64,000 nt of DNA, from NCBI RefSeq assembly GCF_003313465.1, contig NZ_KZ845663.1:481911-545910 (forward strand), given 5' to 3'. Below are positions 52,701-61,426 of this stretch, piece by piece (position 1 is the stretch's first letter; every line of letters starts with the position of its first letter). The translations under genes were made by a program, and so were the position numbers. This DNA is from Thermoflavimicrobium daqui. GTDB lineage: Bacteria > Bacillota > Bacilli > Thermoactinomycetales > Thermoactinomycetaceae. The notes beneath the pieces were generated by a model, which worked only from the letters and a program-made list of their open reading frames with translations, was not told the DNA's origin and searched no databases.

Positions 52701-53610
52701 TAACCGTGCCATTGAAGAAAAAATAGATGAGCGTATTTTTATTAAAACAGTAGAACAAACCCAAGGAGATGTACGCGATTTTATAATTTTTTCTATGGGT
52801 TATCTCAAAAATGAGAAAGGAAAGGTTCAATTTTATTTTGATACACTCGGTCTCGAAGATGGAGAACACTATTTAAATATTGCCATTACACGTGCTCGTG
52901 AACATTTATACGTACTTTCAAGTATTGAACCCGAAGATATCGAACTATCTTCCACAGATCACCAGGGACCTATTTATTTAAAACATTTTTTGGAGTACGC
53001 AAAAGCAGTTCATAGACAAAATAAAGACCAAGTGGACCATATTTTATGGAAAATTAACGGTACTAGTAAGATAAAGCGATATATGGACACTCCCTTTGAA
53101 AATCAACTTCAAACAGCATTAAGTAGGCTTGGTTATACCGTCGTTCCTAAAGTAGGATCTTCTTCTTACACCATTGACCTTGGTATTGTGCATCCCGAAG
53201 ACCCTCACCGCTATATTCTTGGGATCGAATGTGATGGAGCAATGTATCACAGTACATCTGATACGAAGGAGAGGGAAGTTGATCGTCATATCTTTTTAGA
53301 AAGACGTGGTTGGAAAATCAAACGTGTATGGAGTCGAAATTGGTGGCAGAATCCAGAAGCTGTGATCGAAGAGATTGAGGAAGCGATTGACCAATACTTA
53401 CGCCCTCATATTTCAAATGGTTCAAGAACACCTTATAAAGAAAGTAAACAAATAGATGCTACCGAAACACAAGAACAAAAGGGAATTAAAGTGGCCCATC
53501 ATCAAAATGACACTTCAAAAACACTTTTAAAAGCTAGTTTAAACTCGAAACCATCATTCGACCCCAATAAAGAAATCGATCATATCTTATCTTATTACAA
53601 TTTTAAGTAA
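49765..53610 (+). CDS. Superfamily I helicase with C-terminal restriction-endonuclease-like domain
   Basis: 1281 residues from ATG 49765, eight bases after GGTGGAGG. Order: DUF4011-like N-terminal region (YDLAVGYPFLSGTLEDG near 110), Walker A VNGPPGTGKSQL near 312, long coiled-coil insertion (about 380-700), Walker B LLIIDEANQCPFEQ near 810 and FI motifs YHYRSQAEEL near 875, TVEQTQGDVRDF near 1000, LNIAITRAREHLYVLS near 1045. The final 200 residues have a PD-(D/E)XK fold of Vsr/MTES type (DLGIVHPED, LGIECDGAMYH, RGWKIKRVWSRNWW). This class is frequent in phage-defence islands. Alone here, with its own terminators. Confidence 0.88.
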   Translation: MEQKLIRLKDRLSDISQDNRAIRLIKLYHKWAFDITDLTRLRGADFLSYFLEEIRKPNALIPLLKQTDASHHADPIDKNLLSLYRNCKQLEEETGIYDLAVGYPFLSGTLEDGTFIQAPLFLYPVRLVRCQSNPIRWELYRQETEPQLNRALFLALKQFHQCSIDETIFEDVDRLARLEGNTVAKWASWLKEYQVDVTYEKETIQPFDVYSKSTLPNQKLEIKPHLILASFPQGNSSILHDYQRLLQSTEVKTHPIVSSLMLQKPTGKKADISDAESTDPFYLLPTDRSQEAILAKVRTETAVVVNGPPGTGKSQLITNLITDALSQTKKVLVISTKRTALDTVYTRLEKLGISPYVALIHDEKKDRKALYQKIHQLITKFYSNIPNYEPFLRKLTEKIDEHEQKLNEVYKALHEVQAFGLSAYELYSQAKHIDSPILVSDIAYSIHTSQLNKITQTISRYSNYYEKFSQERYVFKERRSFAGLTSTDFEQLNESLEVMIAKAKNSINKLDELNNPDITPQFLWSIAKKLEQIPIKLKPEDLSLWEKTKLAWWTNFQGKKLIQELSDSLPPLKNQSRTWEQTSQQVLLMGKIAQITSELNKDLLKLEKIFPSSQVQKLQEQLAKGNIPLKELENIRKCFTDDFHQVKDMDQIYENTTPIIRTLIERLQEVDTKKEFPLSKVWNQIVIQSLYQFWIQEIEQKYPILTMISNGEIEQVRIHYRQLLAEKRDLATKVLRSDLQYGTNQLLNRYPRDVKELREQTGKQKRTWPTRKLIHHFAHRGLLEILPVWLVSPETVSSIFPLLKECFDLLIIDEANQCPFEQSIPAIFRSKQVVVIGDDKQLINHRAISTTFEETEAHTESSESLFYYACEAFNKSSLLYHYRSQAEELIHFSNHGFYQGKLQIAPNVHTNLDNPAISWDKHENENEEAKKVVILLNQLLKSHPDKSIGIITFHPKQKETITELIETMLKTNNHFSTLYNRAIEEKIDERIFIKTVEQTQGDVRDFIIFSMGYLKNEKGKVQFYFDTLGLEDGEHYLNIAITRAREHLYVLSSIEPEDIELSSTDHQGPIYLKHFLEYAKAVHRQNKDQVDHILWKINGTSKIKRYMDTPFENQLQTALSRLGYTVVPKVGSSSYTIDLGIVHPEDPHRYILGIECDGAMYHSTSDTKEREVDRHIFLERRGWKIKRVWSRNWWQNPEAVIEEIEEAIDQYLRPHISNGSRTPYKESKQIDATETQEQKGIKVAHHQNDTSKTLLKASLNSKPSFDPNKEIDHILSYYNFK

Positions 53611-53617
53611 ATCAATT

Positions 53618-53643
53618 AGCCGCTTCTCTTCCAAGAAGTGGCT
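53618..53643 (+). terminator. Terminator of the helicase gene
   Basis: AGCCGCTTCT (53618-53627) pairs with AGAAGTGGCT (53634-53643), one wobble; TTATATATTT follows. Confidence 0.85.
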
Positions 53644-53692
53644 TTATATATTTAAGGGTAAAGAGACTGCCCTTTTGCGCAACCAACAAAAA

Positions 53693-53722
53693 AGACTTCC
53701 TAAAGCAAAGTTTAGGAAGTCT
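53693..53722 (-). terminator. Terminator of the cysteine dioxygenase gene
   Basis: AGACTTCCTAAA (53693-53704) pairs with TTTAGGAAGTCT (53711-53722), perfect; TTTTTT follows on the minus strand. Confidence 0.9.
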
Positions 53723-53729
53723 AAGTCAT

Positions 53730-54302
53730 TTAATTTTTTATCTTTCGGCTCTGTTTCATAAACTTAAATACTTCTCTTTGCTCATCCGGCCACCAAGCTC
53801 CGCATTTTTCACTAACGATACATCCTAGACATTTTTCTAAATTATATACTTTCATATCTTTAATGGGTGGCGAGTAGACATGAAAGGTAACAAGCATATC
53901 TTGCTCCGATGGATTTTCGATACTATGAATTAATTGACTCGTTTCCAAAAAAGCAGTTCCTTCTTTTTCTATTCGGGTTGCGGTATGAGTTAATACTTCT
54001 TTCTGATCGAGTGTATAAATTTCATGCAATGCATCTCCGTATACAAAATAGATCCAACCAAATGATTTTCCATGATCATGTGGAGCACAAGCGAAACGAT
54101 TAGCCCAATTATTGACTACTACTTCAACCGTATCATTTTTATATATAATGTTTCTTCCATATGGAAAGGTTTCTGGATCATTCAAATAAGGCTGCAACTC
54201 TTCTAAGGTAATTTTTAAAGATTTTATTGCTTTTTTTAAATCATTAGAGGAAGGATTTGCTAGCTTCGCAAAAGCTTGTTGCACTCTCTCTTTTAATTCC
54301 AT
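53730..54302 (-). CDS. Cysteine dioxygenase family protein
   Basis: 190 residues with the cupin motifs of type I cysteine dioxygenase: APHDHGKSFGWIYFV near 76 (His-x-His of the iron site) and LIHSIENPSEQD near 127 (third His). Such enzymes oxidise cysteine (or a related thiol) to the sulfinate. The C-terminal CLGCIVSEKCGAWWP carries three cysteines not needed for catalysis. ATG 54302 lies behind GGAGG. Neighbours give no extra clue; substrate specificity is not settled. Confidence 0.82.
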   Translation of the reverse strand: MELKERVQQAFAKLANPSSNDLKKAIKSLKITLEELQPYLNDPETFPYGRNIIYKNDTVEVVVNNWANRFACAPHDHGKSFGWIYFVYGDALHEIYTLDQKEVLTHTATRIEKEGTAFLETSQLIHSIENPSEQDMLVTFHVYSPPIKDMKVYNLEKCLGCIVSEKCGAWWPDEQREVFKFMKQSRKIKN

Positions 54303-54468
54303 ATAAACCCCCTCCTTTACTCGACAAAAAAACTTACTAAACTCATCGGATTATTGTTAGAAAAATGATAATATCCATTATAATGTTAATAGTCTGTAAC
54401 TTTATTCTACAATAAAATAATCATCATGCACATAGAAAATGCATTCTATTTCTGGTTTATCAAAAAAA

Positions 54469-54503
54469 CATCGATTGATCCAAAAGAAATGGATCAATCG
54501 ATG
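54469..54503 (-). terminator. Terminator of the paa operon
   Basis: CATCGATTGATCC (54469-54481) pairs perfectly with GGATCAATCGATG (54491-54503); a run of seven T flanks it on the minus strand and TTTTT on the plus strand. Confidence 0.92.
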
Positions 54504-54541
54504 TTTTTCATTCCGAAAAGGAAAATCGAGATGAAGCAGTC

Positions 54542-54937
54542 TTATCTCTTCATTTTCTCTAATCGGTCTTGTATCTTCTCTTTAGATAAAATTACCTGAA
54601 CAAATTCAGCCTCTCCTACAATAGCTCGGTTATGTTTAGCAATCACTGTACATATGACTTGGTTTTGGATCACACGAGTCACCGTTGCTGTAAAAGTAAC
54701 TTGTTTTCCAATGGGAGCAGGTGCACGGTGTTTAACTTGGATTGATGCACCTAACCCTTCTTCTCCATCTTCTAAAAAAGGAAGAATCACTTTCCGTCCG
54801 ACCCACTCCATATAGTAAACCATACTTACTGTTGATAAAGTGGGATGAATCATCTGACCTCCAAAGGATGCCGCCATCTCTTGGGTAACGGTAATCGTCA
54901 TACTTTCTTGATAGCCAGAGGTAAGTCCTGATCTCAT
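54542..54937 (-). CDS. Thioesterase-like hotdog-fold protein
   Basis: 131 residues from ATG 54937 (GAGGGG six bases upstream; ATG 54943 is also open). It resembles fluoroacetyl-CoA thioesterase-type hotdog proteins: MIHPTLSTVSMVYYMEWVGR near 30, GASIQVKHRAPAPIGKQVTF near 65. The catalytic residues of FlK (Thr-Glu-His) are only partly evident. As the last gene of the paa operon it may clear dead-end CoA esters. Its start is about 15 bases after the thiolase stop. Confidence 0.7.
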   Translation of the reverse strand: MRSGLTSGYQESMTITVTQEMAASFGGQMIHPTLSTVSMVYYMEWVGRKVILPFLEDGEEGLGASIQVKHRAPAPIGKQVTFTATVTRVIQNQVICTVIAKHNRAIVGEAEFVQVILSKEKIQDRLEKMKR

Positions 54938-54951
54938 CGTCATCCCCTCTT

Positions 54952-56166
54952 CTACTCATCCATTCGTTCCACCAATGTAGCGATACCCTGTCCTACACCA
55001 ATACACATGGTAGCTAGTCCTAACTTTCCTTTTCTTCGCTTTAGTTCATGAACCAGTGTAGTTAGGATACGTGCTCCACTCGCTCCAAGAGGGTGCCCTA
55101 AAGCAATAGCTCCACCATTTACATTGACCTTCTCCAGATCTAGTCCTAACTCCTGTATGCAGGCAAGTGCTTGTGCTGCAAATGCTTCATTTAGTTCAAT
55201 CAGATCCAACTGTTCCACTTGTATTCCTGTTCTTTGTAGGAGCTTTCGTGTAGCAAATATAGGTCCAAGTCCCATATAATGTGGATGTGTACCTGCTACT
55301 GCAAAGCCAATGATTTTGCATAAGGGTCTTACACCTAGTCGATCTGCTGTCTCTTTTTCCATCAACAAGAGGGCTGCTGCTCCATCATTGATGCCTGAGG
55401 AATTCCCTGCTGTTACCGTTCCATTGACACGAAAAGCAGAACGGAGTTTTGCTAGTTTTTCGATCGTTGTATTCGGACGGATGTGTTCATCTTTCGTAAA
55501 CTCAATAGCCTCTTTATTTTTTGTTTGAATGGAAATGGGGATTACTTCATCAGCAAACTTCTCTTGCTCCCAAGCTGCTGTTGCACGCTGATGGCTCATG
55601 AAAGCAAATTGATCTTGCTCTATTCTTGTAATTTGATATTTTTCCGCAACGTTTTCGGCAGTCTCTCCCATACTCTGTGGCTCATACATCTGTGATAGCA
55701 GTGGATTGATAAAACGCCAACCTAAAGTGGTGTCAACCAGAGTTTGATTCCCCCGTATAAAACTGGTCTCTGGTTTTAACATCACCCATGGAGCTCGTGT
55801 CATACTTTCGACTCCACCTGCAACCATAACATCGCCTGATCCAATCTTAATCGATGCATACGCTTGGTTGACCGCTTCTAATCCTGAACCACACAAGCGA
55901 TTGACTGTACATCCTGCTACTGATTCAGGAATGCCAGCTAAAAGCGACGCCATTCGAGCTACATTACGATTATCTTCTCCAGCCTGATTAGCACATCCCA
56001 TGAATACATCTTCGATCAAATGGGTTTGAAGGTTAGGATTTCGTAATAAAAGAGCTTGAATCACATGCGCAGCTAAATCATCGGGTCTGACCATACTCAA
56101 TGTTCCTTGATAACGACCGATTGGTGTTCGTACGGCATCTACAATCACTACTTCTCGTTCGCCCAT
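54952..56166 (-). CDS. 3-oxoadipyl-CoA-type thiolase
   Basis: 404 residues of the thiolase family: [13 protein letters not shown] at the N-terminus, [18 protein letters not shown] near 83 (nucleophilic Cys), [10 protein letters not shown] near 345, [17 protein letters not shown] near 369 (His) and [14 protein letters not shown] (second Cys) near the end. In paa pathways PaaJ performs the thiolytic cleavage of 3-oxoadipyl-CoA and its unsaturated analogue. ATG 56166 has GGAG eight bases upstream; GTG 56175 is open but less likely. Confidence 0.9.
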   Translation of the reverse strand: MGEREVVIVDAVRTPIGRYQGTLSMVRPDDLAAHVIQALLLRNPNLQTHLIEDVFMGCANQAGEDNRNVARMASLLAGIPESVAGCTVNRLCGSGLEAVNQAYASIKIGSGDVMVAGGVESMTRAPWVMLKPETSFIRGNQTLVDTTLGWRFINPLLSQMYEPQSMGETAENVAEKYQITRIEQDQFAFMSHQRATAAWEQEKFADEVIPISIQTKNKEAIEFTKDEHIRPNTTIEKLAKLRSAFRVNGTVTAGNSSGINDGAAALLLMEKETADRLGVRPLCKIIGFAVAGTHPHYMGLGPIFATRKLLQRTGIQVEQLDLIELNEAFAAQALACIQELGLDLEKVNVNGGAIALGHPLGASGARILTTLVHELKRRKGKLGLATMCIGVGQGIATLVERMDE

Positions 56167-56180
56167 ATCCTCCACTCCAT

Positions 56181-56906
56181 CTAGTCATAATCATAAAAGC
56201 CGCGTCCTACTTCTTTTCCTAAATACCCAGCATAAATCATTTTACGCAGCAGTGGGGCAGGTCGATATCGATCTTCTCCATACTCTCGATATAGGCCTGT
56301 TAAAATAGCATAAATATAATCAATTCCCACTTGATCTGCCCAAGATAGAGGCCCTTCTGGAAAATTCGTTCCCAGTTTCATGGCTAAATCAATATCTCTT
56401 GCATTGGCAATCCTTTCGCTTAAAGCAAAAGTTGCTTCATTGACGAGAAGGGCAAGGGTTCGTGGGAAAACAAGTCCTGGTTCGTCTCCAACTATTTCTA
56501 CTTGTTTTCCTATTTCACTCCAGATGGTAGTGAATTTTGCCCACTTTTGTTGGTCTCGCACTTGCAATGGTGAACTGACTTCTAAAATTTCCATTTCTGA
56601 TAAGAGTAAGGGGGAAAAGCCAATAATCCTCTCAGGAACTCTAACCCATGAAGCGATTTCAGTTGCCGTACGATGTAGTACTGAAGTAAAAATAGGAATA
56701 TCGGGTGGTAGAATTTTTTCAACTTCAATTAACAATTGTCTTTTATCATCATTGAAACCTGATTCAATTTCGAGGACAGCGTGGATCTTCTCTCTTTCCT
56801 GCCAACTCTCCTCTACGGAATATACCATCCAACCTTGCAATTTTAAATAGTTCGCTATTTCCGGATATAGTGCTCCATTTCCAGCTAGTATTACTCTACG
56901 ACTCAT
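56181..56906 (-). CDS. 3-hydroxyacyl-CoA dehydrogenase-like protein
   Basis: 241 residues from ATG 56906 behind GGGAAGGGG. Residues about 1-90 are a reduced Rossmann-like region (RRVILAGNGALYPEIANYL), in which the GxGxxG motif is not conserved. The C-terminal part is the 3HCDH helical domain (GLVFPRTLALLVNEATFALS and AMKLGTNFPEGPLSWADQVG). It overlaps the end of the preceding dehydrogenase gene. It may be a second subunit or a partial copy that partners the full enzyme. Confidence 0.75.
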   Translation of the reverse strand: MSRRVILAGNGALYPEIANYLKLQGWMVYSVEESWQEREKIHAVLEIESGFNDDKRQLLIEVEKILPPDIPIFTSVLHRTATEIASWVRVPERIIGFSPLLLSEMEILEVSSPLQVRDQQKWAKFTTIWSEIGKQVEIVGDEPGLVFPRTLALLVNEATFALSERIANARDIDLAMKLGTNFPEGPLSWADQVGIDYIYAILTGLYREYGEDRYRPAPLLRKMIYAGYLGKEVGRGFYDYD

Positions 56907-57759
56907 AGGTAAAATGCCCCTTCCCTGTCTTACGACCCAAGGCACCACTCTCCATCATTCTCTGCTGCCGATAGTGCGGGCGAAAACGTGGCTCTGCAAA
57001 AAATCCTCTATAAACTGATACGGATGCCGCCAAATTGATATCGATACCGATCAGATCTTGTAATTCAAAGGGTCCCATCTTAAACCCAGCTGCACGTAAA
57101 ATCCGATCCACTTGTGCTTTATCTGCTAAGCCTTCACTAATCAAACGATATGATTCGATATGAAAAGGTCGAGCCACACGATTAACCAAAAATCCAGGGG
57201 AGTCAGCTACCTGAACAGGCTCTTTTCCTATTTCTTTTATCCATTGTGTTACCTCTTCCATCCATTTTAATTCCGTTACTTCTCCTCTAATTACTTCTAC
57301 AAGTGGCATTTTCACAGCAGGATTAAAAAAGTGTAAGCCTAGTACCCGTTCAGGATTAGCTGCTGCCGCCGCAATCTCAGTAATGGATAAAGAAGAAGTA
57401 TTGGAAGCTAAAATCGTTGTATCTGAAACGATTTGCGATAGCTGAGAGAATAATTCTTTTTTTACCTCGATATTTTCAACCACAGCTTCAATAATCAGAT
57501 CCATTTCCCTTAAATCTGATAAGCTCGAAACAAGATGAATGCGCTGACATAATTCTTTCATTTCTTTGGTGGTAAGCTTTCCTCTCTCTACTTGCTTAGA
57601 GAGTCGATGTTTAAGACGGCTCCAATTATTTTTCCAAGCTTTGGATGATGATTCATAAATGGCTACATTGTAGCCAACACTAGCTAAAAATTCTGCAATT
57701 CCTAACCCCATCGTTCCAGCACCGATGATAGCTAGACGATGAAATGTATCGTTGGTCAT
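56896..57759 (-). CDS. 3-hydroxyacyl-CoA dehydrogenase (PaaH-type)
   Basis: 287 residues, full 3HCDH: LAIIGAGTMGLGIAEFLASV near 8 (NAD motif), DLIIEAVVENIEVKKELFSQ near 83, LGLHFFNPAVKMPLVEVI near 137 (His-Phe-Asn-Pro active site), GFLVNRVARPFHIES near 185. It oxidises 3-hydroxyadipyl-CoA in the lower phenylacetate pathway. It overlaps EthD-like and 56181-56906 genes by a few bases at either end. Confidence 0.9.
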   Translation of the reverse strand: MTNDTFHRLAIIGAGTMGLGIAEFLASVGYNVAIYESSSKAWKNNWSRLKHRLSKQVERGKLTTKEMKELCQRIHLVSSLSDLREMDLIIEAVVENIEVKKELFSQLSQIVSDTTILASNTSSLSITEIAAAAANPERVLGLHFFNPAVKMPLVEVIRGEVTELKWMEEVTQWIKEIGKEPVQVADSPGFLVNRVARPFHIESYRLISEGLADKAQVDRILRAAGFKMGPFELQDLIGIDINLAASVSVYRGFFAEPRFRPHYRQQRMMESGALGRKTGKGHFTYES

Positions 57760-58073
57760 TTTACTTCACCATCAACTTCTTCACCAATAATCATTGTGAC
57801 AAGCTTTCCAGCAAACTTCATTAGATCTTTGGCAGCTGCTTTTCCTTCAGGGCTCATCATGGACTCTTGTAATGCTTTCTTATCCTTGAAATACATTGTC
57901 GCTTGGAGGTAATAAGGGGATGGATCTCCCATTGGAGTAGATGTAAAACGGGTGACTTCTAGTTTTAAAAGTCCTGGCATTTTTTTGGTTAATGGGGTAT
58001 GCACGTGAAAGTAATGTTCATCAAAGGCTTGAAAGTCCTCAGGATGTTTGTATAATGCAACTAGCTTTACCAT
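57756..58073 (-). CDS. EthD-family protein in the paa operon
   Basis: 105 residues from ATG 58073 (AAAGGTG ten bases upstream). KLVALYKHPEDFQAFDEHYF and HTPLTKKMPGLLKLEVTRF form the ferredoxin-like EthD fold (dimeric alpha-beta barrel). EthD proteins have unclear roles in oxidative degradation clusters. Its position between paaK and the dehydrogenase, overlapping the next gene by 4 bases, makes a paa-linked task likely, such as protection from or turnover of a reactive epoxide or aldehyde, but this is inference. Confidence 0.75.
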   Translation of the reverse strand: MVKLVALYKHPEDFQAFDEHYFHVHTPLTKKMPGLLKLEVTRFTSTPMGDPSPYYLQATMYFKDKKALQESMMSPEGKAAAKDLMKFAGKLVTMIIGEEVDGEVK

Positions 58074-58188
58074 GTGATATCCACACCTTTCCAAATAAAT
58101 GATTCTATCTCAAACTTTAGATTAGCTTTTCATTTACCATACAAGGAACTTCATAGGGATTGGTTCAGATTCTATGATGTAGCAAACT

Positions 58189-59493
58189 TTACCTATCATC
58201 GATCACCCGAACTGCTTTTCCTTCACTACGTGGGATACTACCAGGTGATCCTACATGAACTTGGCAGGTTATCCCTAATGTTGCCGAAAGTTTAACCATC
58301 ATCTCTCCTGCTAACTCTCTTTTCTTCTCTTCACCTCCTTGATGGTTAAATTCGTGAGTTACTTCTACTTCCAATATCAACTGATCTAAAGCACCTTCTT
58401 TTTGTACAACTAACTGATAGTGAGGTGCGAGTTCTGAATAGCCTAAGACAAATGCTTCAAATTCAGAAGGAAAAACATTTACTCCCCGAATGATGAGCAT
58501 ATCGTCGATTCTTCCTTTTACCCTTGACATTCTTGTATGTGTCCTGCCACACTGGCAAGGTTCTCGTGTAATGGAAGCCAAATCACCTGTTCGATAGCGA
58601 AGTAAAGGAAGTGCTTCTTTGGTTAAAGTAGTGAACACTAGTTCACCCAGTTCCCCTTCTCGTACGGGTTGTAGGGTTACTGGATTGATCACTTCAACAA
58701 AAAAATGATCCTCTGCGACATGTAGTCCATCTTTGGCTTGCCAACATTCCATAGCTACACCAGGTCCCATCACTTCTGATAAGCCATAAATATCCACTGC
58801 ATGGATATTCCACATCTCTTCTAGTGCTAGTCTCATCTCTTCAGTCCATGGTTCAGCTCCAAAAATTCCATACTTTAGAGAGCTTTGGCGAGGATCTTTG
58901 TTATTTTGTATCATGACTTCACCTAGACTTAAGATAAAAGAAGGTGTTCCAGCAATGCCATCTGGCTTTAGATCTTCAATGAGCATAGCCTGACGGAGTC
59001 GATTCCCTCCTGAGGCTGGAACAGTAGCCATTCCTAGTTGTTCTGCACCATAATGCATCCCTAGGCCACCTGTAAATAGCCCATAACCATATGCATTGTG
59101 GAAACGATCCCCCATTTTCCCGCTTGCCATTACAATCGCCCTAGCACATACCTCAGACCAATTCTCTATGTCTCTCTGTGTATATCCAACAAGAGTGGGC
59201 TTACCTTTAGTCCCTGAGGAAGCATGAAGACGGACAACCTCTTCCATCTCTACGGCAAACAAGCCAAAAGGGTAGTGGTCGCGTAGATCCGATTTGGTTG
59301 TAAACGGTAGTTGTGTTATTTGTTCTATTCCCTTAAATCGACTTGGGTTTATTTTTGTTTGTTGAAATTTTTTCTGGTAAAAAGGAACCACATGGGACAC
59401 ACGTTCAATTACATTTTGTAAACGCTTACTTTGTAAAGCAGATAACTGAACTCGACTCATCATTTCGACTTCCGGCTGTAACAAATTAGTCAC
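58189..59493 (-). CDS. paaK: Phenylacetate-CoA ligase PaaK
   Basis: 434 residues of the PaaK adenylate-forming family: LQNVIERVSHVVPFYQKKF near 27, phosphate-binding RLHASSGTKGKPTLVGYT near 89, IFGAEPWTEEMR near 210, YGLSEVMGPGVAMEC near 238 and RVKGRIDDMLIIRGVNVFPS near 328. It converts phenylacetate plus ATP and CoA to phenylacetyl-CoA, the entry step. Fifth gene of the operon after paaD. Length matches the family. Confidence 0.95.
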   Translation of the reverse strand: MTNLLQPEVEMMSRVQLSALQSKRLQNVIERVSHVVPFYQKKFQQTKINPSRFKGIEQITQLPFTTKSDLRDHYPFGLFAVEMEEVVRLHASSGTKGKPTLVGYTQRDIENWSEVCARAIVMASGKMGDRFHNAYGYGLFTGGLGMHYGAEQLGMATVPASGGNRLRQAMLIEDLKPDGIAGTPSFILSLGEVMIQNNKDPRQSSLKYGIFGAEPWTEEMRLALEEMWNIHAVDIYGLSEVMGPGVAMECWQAKDGLHVAEDHFFVEVINPVTLQPVREGELGELVFTTLTKEALPLLRYRTGDLASITREPCQCGRTHTRMSRVKGRIDDMLIIRGVNVFPSEFEAFVLGYSELAPHYQLVVQKEGALDQLILEVEVTHEFNHQGGEEKKRELAGEMMVKLSATLGITCQVHVGSPGSIPRSEGKAVRVIDDR

Positions 59494-59508
59494 TCCTTCA
59501 TTGTCTCT

Positions 59509-59973
59509 TTAAACCCTTTTCATTCCCTCAAAAGGTTGTTTACAGCGCTTACAATAATAGATAGCACGACAGGCAGTCGGACCAAATAAATTCTCTACTT
59601 CTCCATCTTTTGCATTACAGTAAGGACAAGCCGGAGTCGATAGAGTTTGTGTGTCATCTTGTGGAGGTGGTGCAATTCCATATTCTTTTAATCTTTCTCT
59701 GCCACTTGTTGTAATACAGTCACTGGTCCAAGGCGGATTCGTGATCCACCGTACTTCTACTTTCTCGATCCCTTCTTCTTCCAACAGCCTTGATTCAATC
59801 CGTTCGCGAATGATATCTAAAGCAGGGCAGCCCATAAAAGTTGGCTTAATCTCAACAAGGAGTTGATGATCCTTTTGAGTAATTTGATGGACCATACCCA
59901 TTTCAACAATACTGATAGAAGGAATCTCAGGATCTTTCACATCTTGTAATGCCTCCCACCAACGCCCTCTCAT
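59509..59973 (-). CDS. paaD: Phenylacetyl-CoA epoxidase subunit PaaD
   Basis: 154 residues from ATG 59973, seven bases after AGGAGG. ALQDVKDPEIPSISIVEMGM is the MIP18-like start, with FMGCPALDIIRERI. The C-terminal four-cysteine segment (CPYCNAKDGEVENLFGPTA, CKRCKQPFEGM) is typical of PaaD. PaaD is an Fe-S/maturation-type factor for the epoxidase rather than the catalytic subunit. Starts about 20 bases after paaC. Confidence 0.92.
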   Translation of the reverse strand: MRGRWWEALQDVKDPEIPSISIVEMGMVHQITQKDHQLLVEIKPTFMGCPALDIIRERIESRLLEEEGIEKVEVRWITNPPWTSDCITTSGRERLKEYGIAPPPQDDTQTLSTPACPYCNAKDGEVENLFGPTACRAIYYCKRCKQPFEGMKRV

Positions 59974-59993
59974 CCTTATTCCTCCTAGAATAA

Positions 59994-60788
59994 TCACCAT
60001 CTAGCAGATGGGTCACTTTGATACACTTCGGACATCGTACTGAGTAACTTAGCTAAATCTGGGCTATGCTCGCCTTTCCGACCATCTCTTTTCACTTTGG
60101 GCCAATCACCAGGCCAAGGTAGTCCTGCTTTAAGTAATGTCGATTTAACTTGCATAATCCAACGCTCTTGTAACTCTTTCACACTAATACTAATAATTCC
60201 ATATTCAAATAGCTTGTTTTCATATTCTCCCCAGCAAAATAATCCACCGATTTCCGGCCAAATATCATGAATCGCTTTCTCCAATCGTTTTTTGGCTTCT
60301 CCACCTGCTTGTCCTAAACGGTTCAAATACGCTGACATGTGTAACCGATGATAATATTCCTCTCGCCGAATTTTTATCGCTCCTTGAGCCAAAGGCTGAT
60401 AGCTTGACTGTTCAATCGCTTCTAATCGACAAGAATCAAACACATCATACAAGTAGTGACGGACGATTGAATAAGCAAAGTCCCCATTTTCTCTCTCGAG
60501 TAATGTTGCATTTCGTCGTTCGGTAAGCGGACGTGCAAAAGCAAGCTGATCAGGATTTTTCTCTCCTAACTCATGTAAAAGATCGAAGTAAAACACCGCA
60601 TGACCTACTTCATCTTGAGCAATGGAGCTAAAGGCGACATCTCCTTCAATATCCGGACTTAGACCTAACCATTCAGAATCGCGGTGCCCCAAAGTTAACT
60701 CATCATCAGCTAATTGAAAAAGAAATTCACATAAAACTCGATGGTAATCTTGATCTTCTTGGGCCTGTTTTGCGTTCGCGACTTTCAT
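59994..60788 (-). CDS. paaC: Phenylacetyl-CoA epoxidase subunit PaaC
   Basis: 264 residues from ATG 60788, five bases after GGGGGAG; the open frame reaches 60884 but lacks another ribosome site. Helical ferritin-like subunit: LADDELTLGHRDSEWLG near 20, FSSIAQDEVGHAVFYFDLL near 48, IKIRREEYYHRLHMSAYLNR near 130. PaaC is the structural, non-catalytic partner of PaaA. A 258-base gap separates it from paaB, wider than elsewhere in this operon. Confidence 0.93.
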   Translation of the reverse strand: MKVANAKQAQEDQDYHRVLCEFLFQLADDELTLGHRDSEWLGLSPDIEGDVAFSSIAQDEVGHAVFYFDLLHELGEKNPDQLAFARPLTERRNATLLERENGDFAYSIVRHYLYDVFDSCRLEAIEQSSYQPLAQGAIKIRREEYYHRLHMSAYLNRLGQAGGEAKKRLEKAIHDIWPEIGGLFCWGEYENKLFEYGIISISVKELQERWIMQVKSTLLKAGLPWPGDWPKVKRDGRKGEHSPDLAKLLSTMSEVYQSDPSARW

Positions 60789-61046
60789 CGATCTCCCCCT
60801 CATCTCTTTATCCTCTAATAAATCCACTATATACACCTTATTGGATAATTCATAAATCTTTATAGAGGTTACCCTCTTTATCATCCACCCATCGTTTTTG
60901 ACTCAATTCCGTTGCAGTTTGGCACAAAAGTCGATCCTACACAAAAATGATTCGCTTAAACTCTCGGTATGCTCTGGCTTTTCAATCGAATTATGCAACA
61001 CGTGTTAATAGCATTTAATCTCGAAGCAGTTTTAACGATATAATTT

Positions 61047-61415
61047 CTATTTTTTATTCTTGGACTTTAGGTTTCTATTTTTCTCTTCTACCGCTGCTAC
61101 AATCTCCTCAATTGTAAGCGTTTTCTCTTTAAACATTCGCCAAAGTCGTCCATTTTCGGTATATCCTCTTACTTCTCGATACTTTCTATCTAGCTCTCGA
61201 GCCAAAAAATCGGTTGACGTTTGATCGATGTGCTCACGTTGTACTACCCATAAACTTACAGCTGAATCCCTACGCAAAAAGTTTTCACGTGCCCATTGCA
61301 TAGCCAATTCAGAGGTAGGAGCTACAAGACTCCCTACATGAATATGTGGATCTGTATAGCTCTTCTGAATAAACACTTCATATACGCCGTACTCAGCCAC
61401 TTCTTTTTTGGTCAT
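61047..61415 (-). CDS. paaB: Phenylacetyl-CoA epoxidase subunit PaaB
   Basis: 122 residues, usual PaaB length: YGVYEVFIQKSYTDPHIHVG near 10, SELAMQWARENFLRRDSAVS near 35 and WVVQREHI near 56. PaaB bridges PaaA/PaaC dimers in the multicomponent epoxidase. Start ATG 61415 lies 11 bases after the stop of paaA. The C-terminal tail is Lys-rich. Confidence 0.94.
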   Translation of the reverse strand: MTKKEVAEYGVYEVFIQKSYTDPHIHVGSLVAPTSELAMQWARENFLRRDSAVSLWVVQREHIDQTSTDFLARELDRKYREVRGYTENGRLWRMFKEKTLTIEEIVAAVEEKNRNLKSKNKK

Positions 61416-61426
61416 GATATCCCCCC

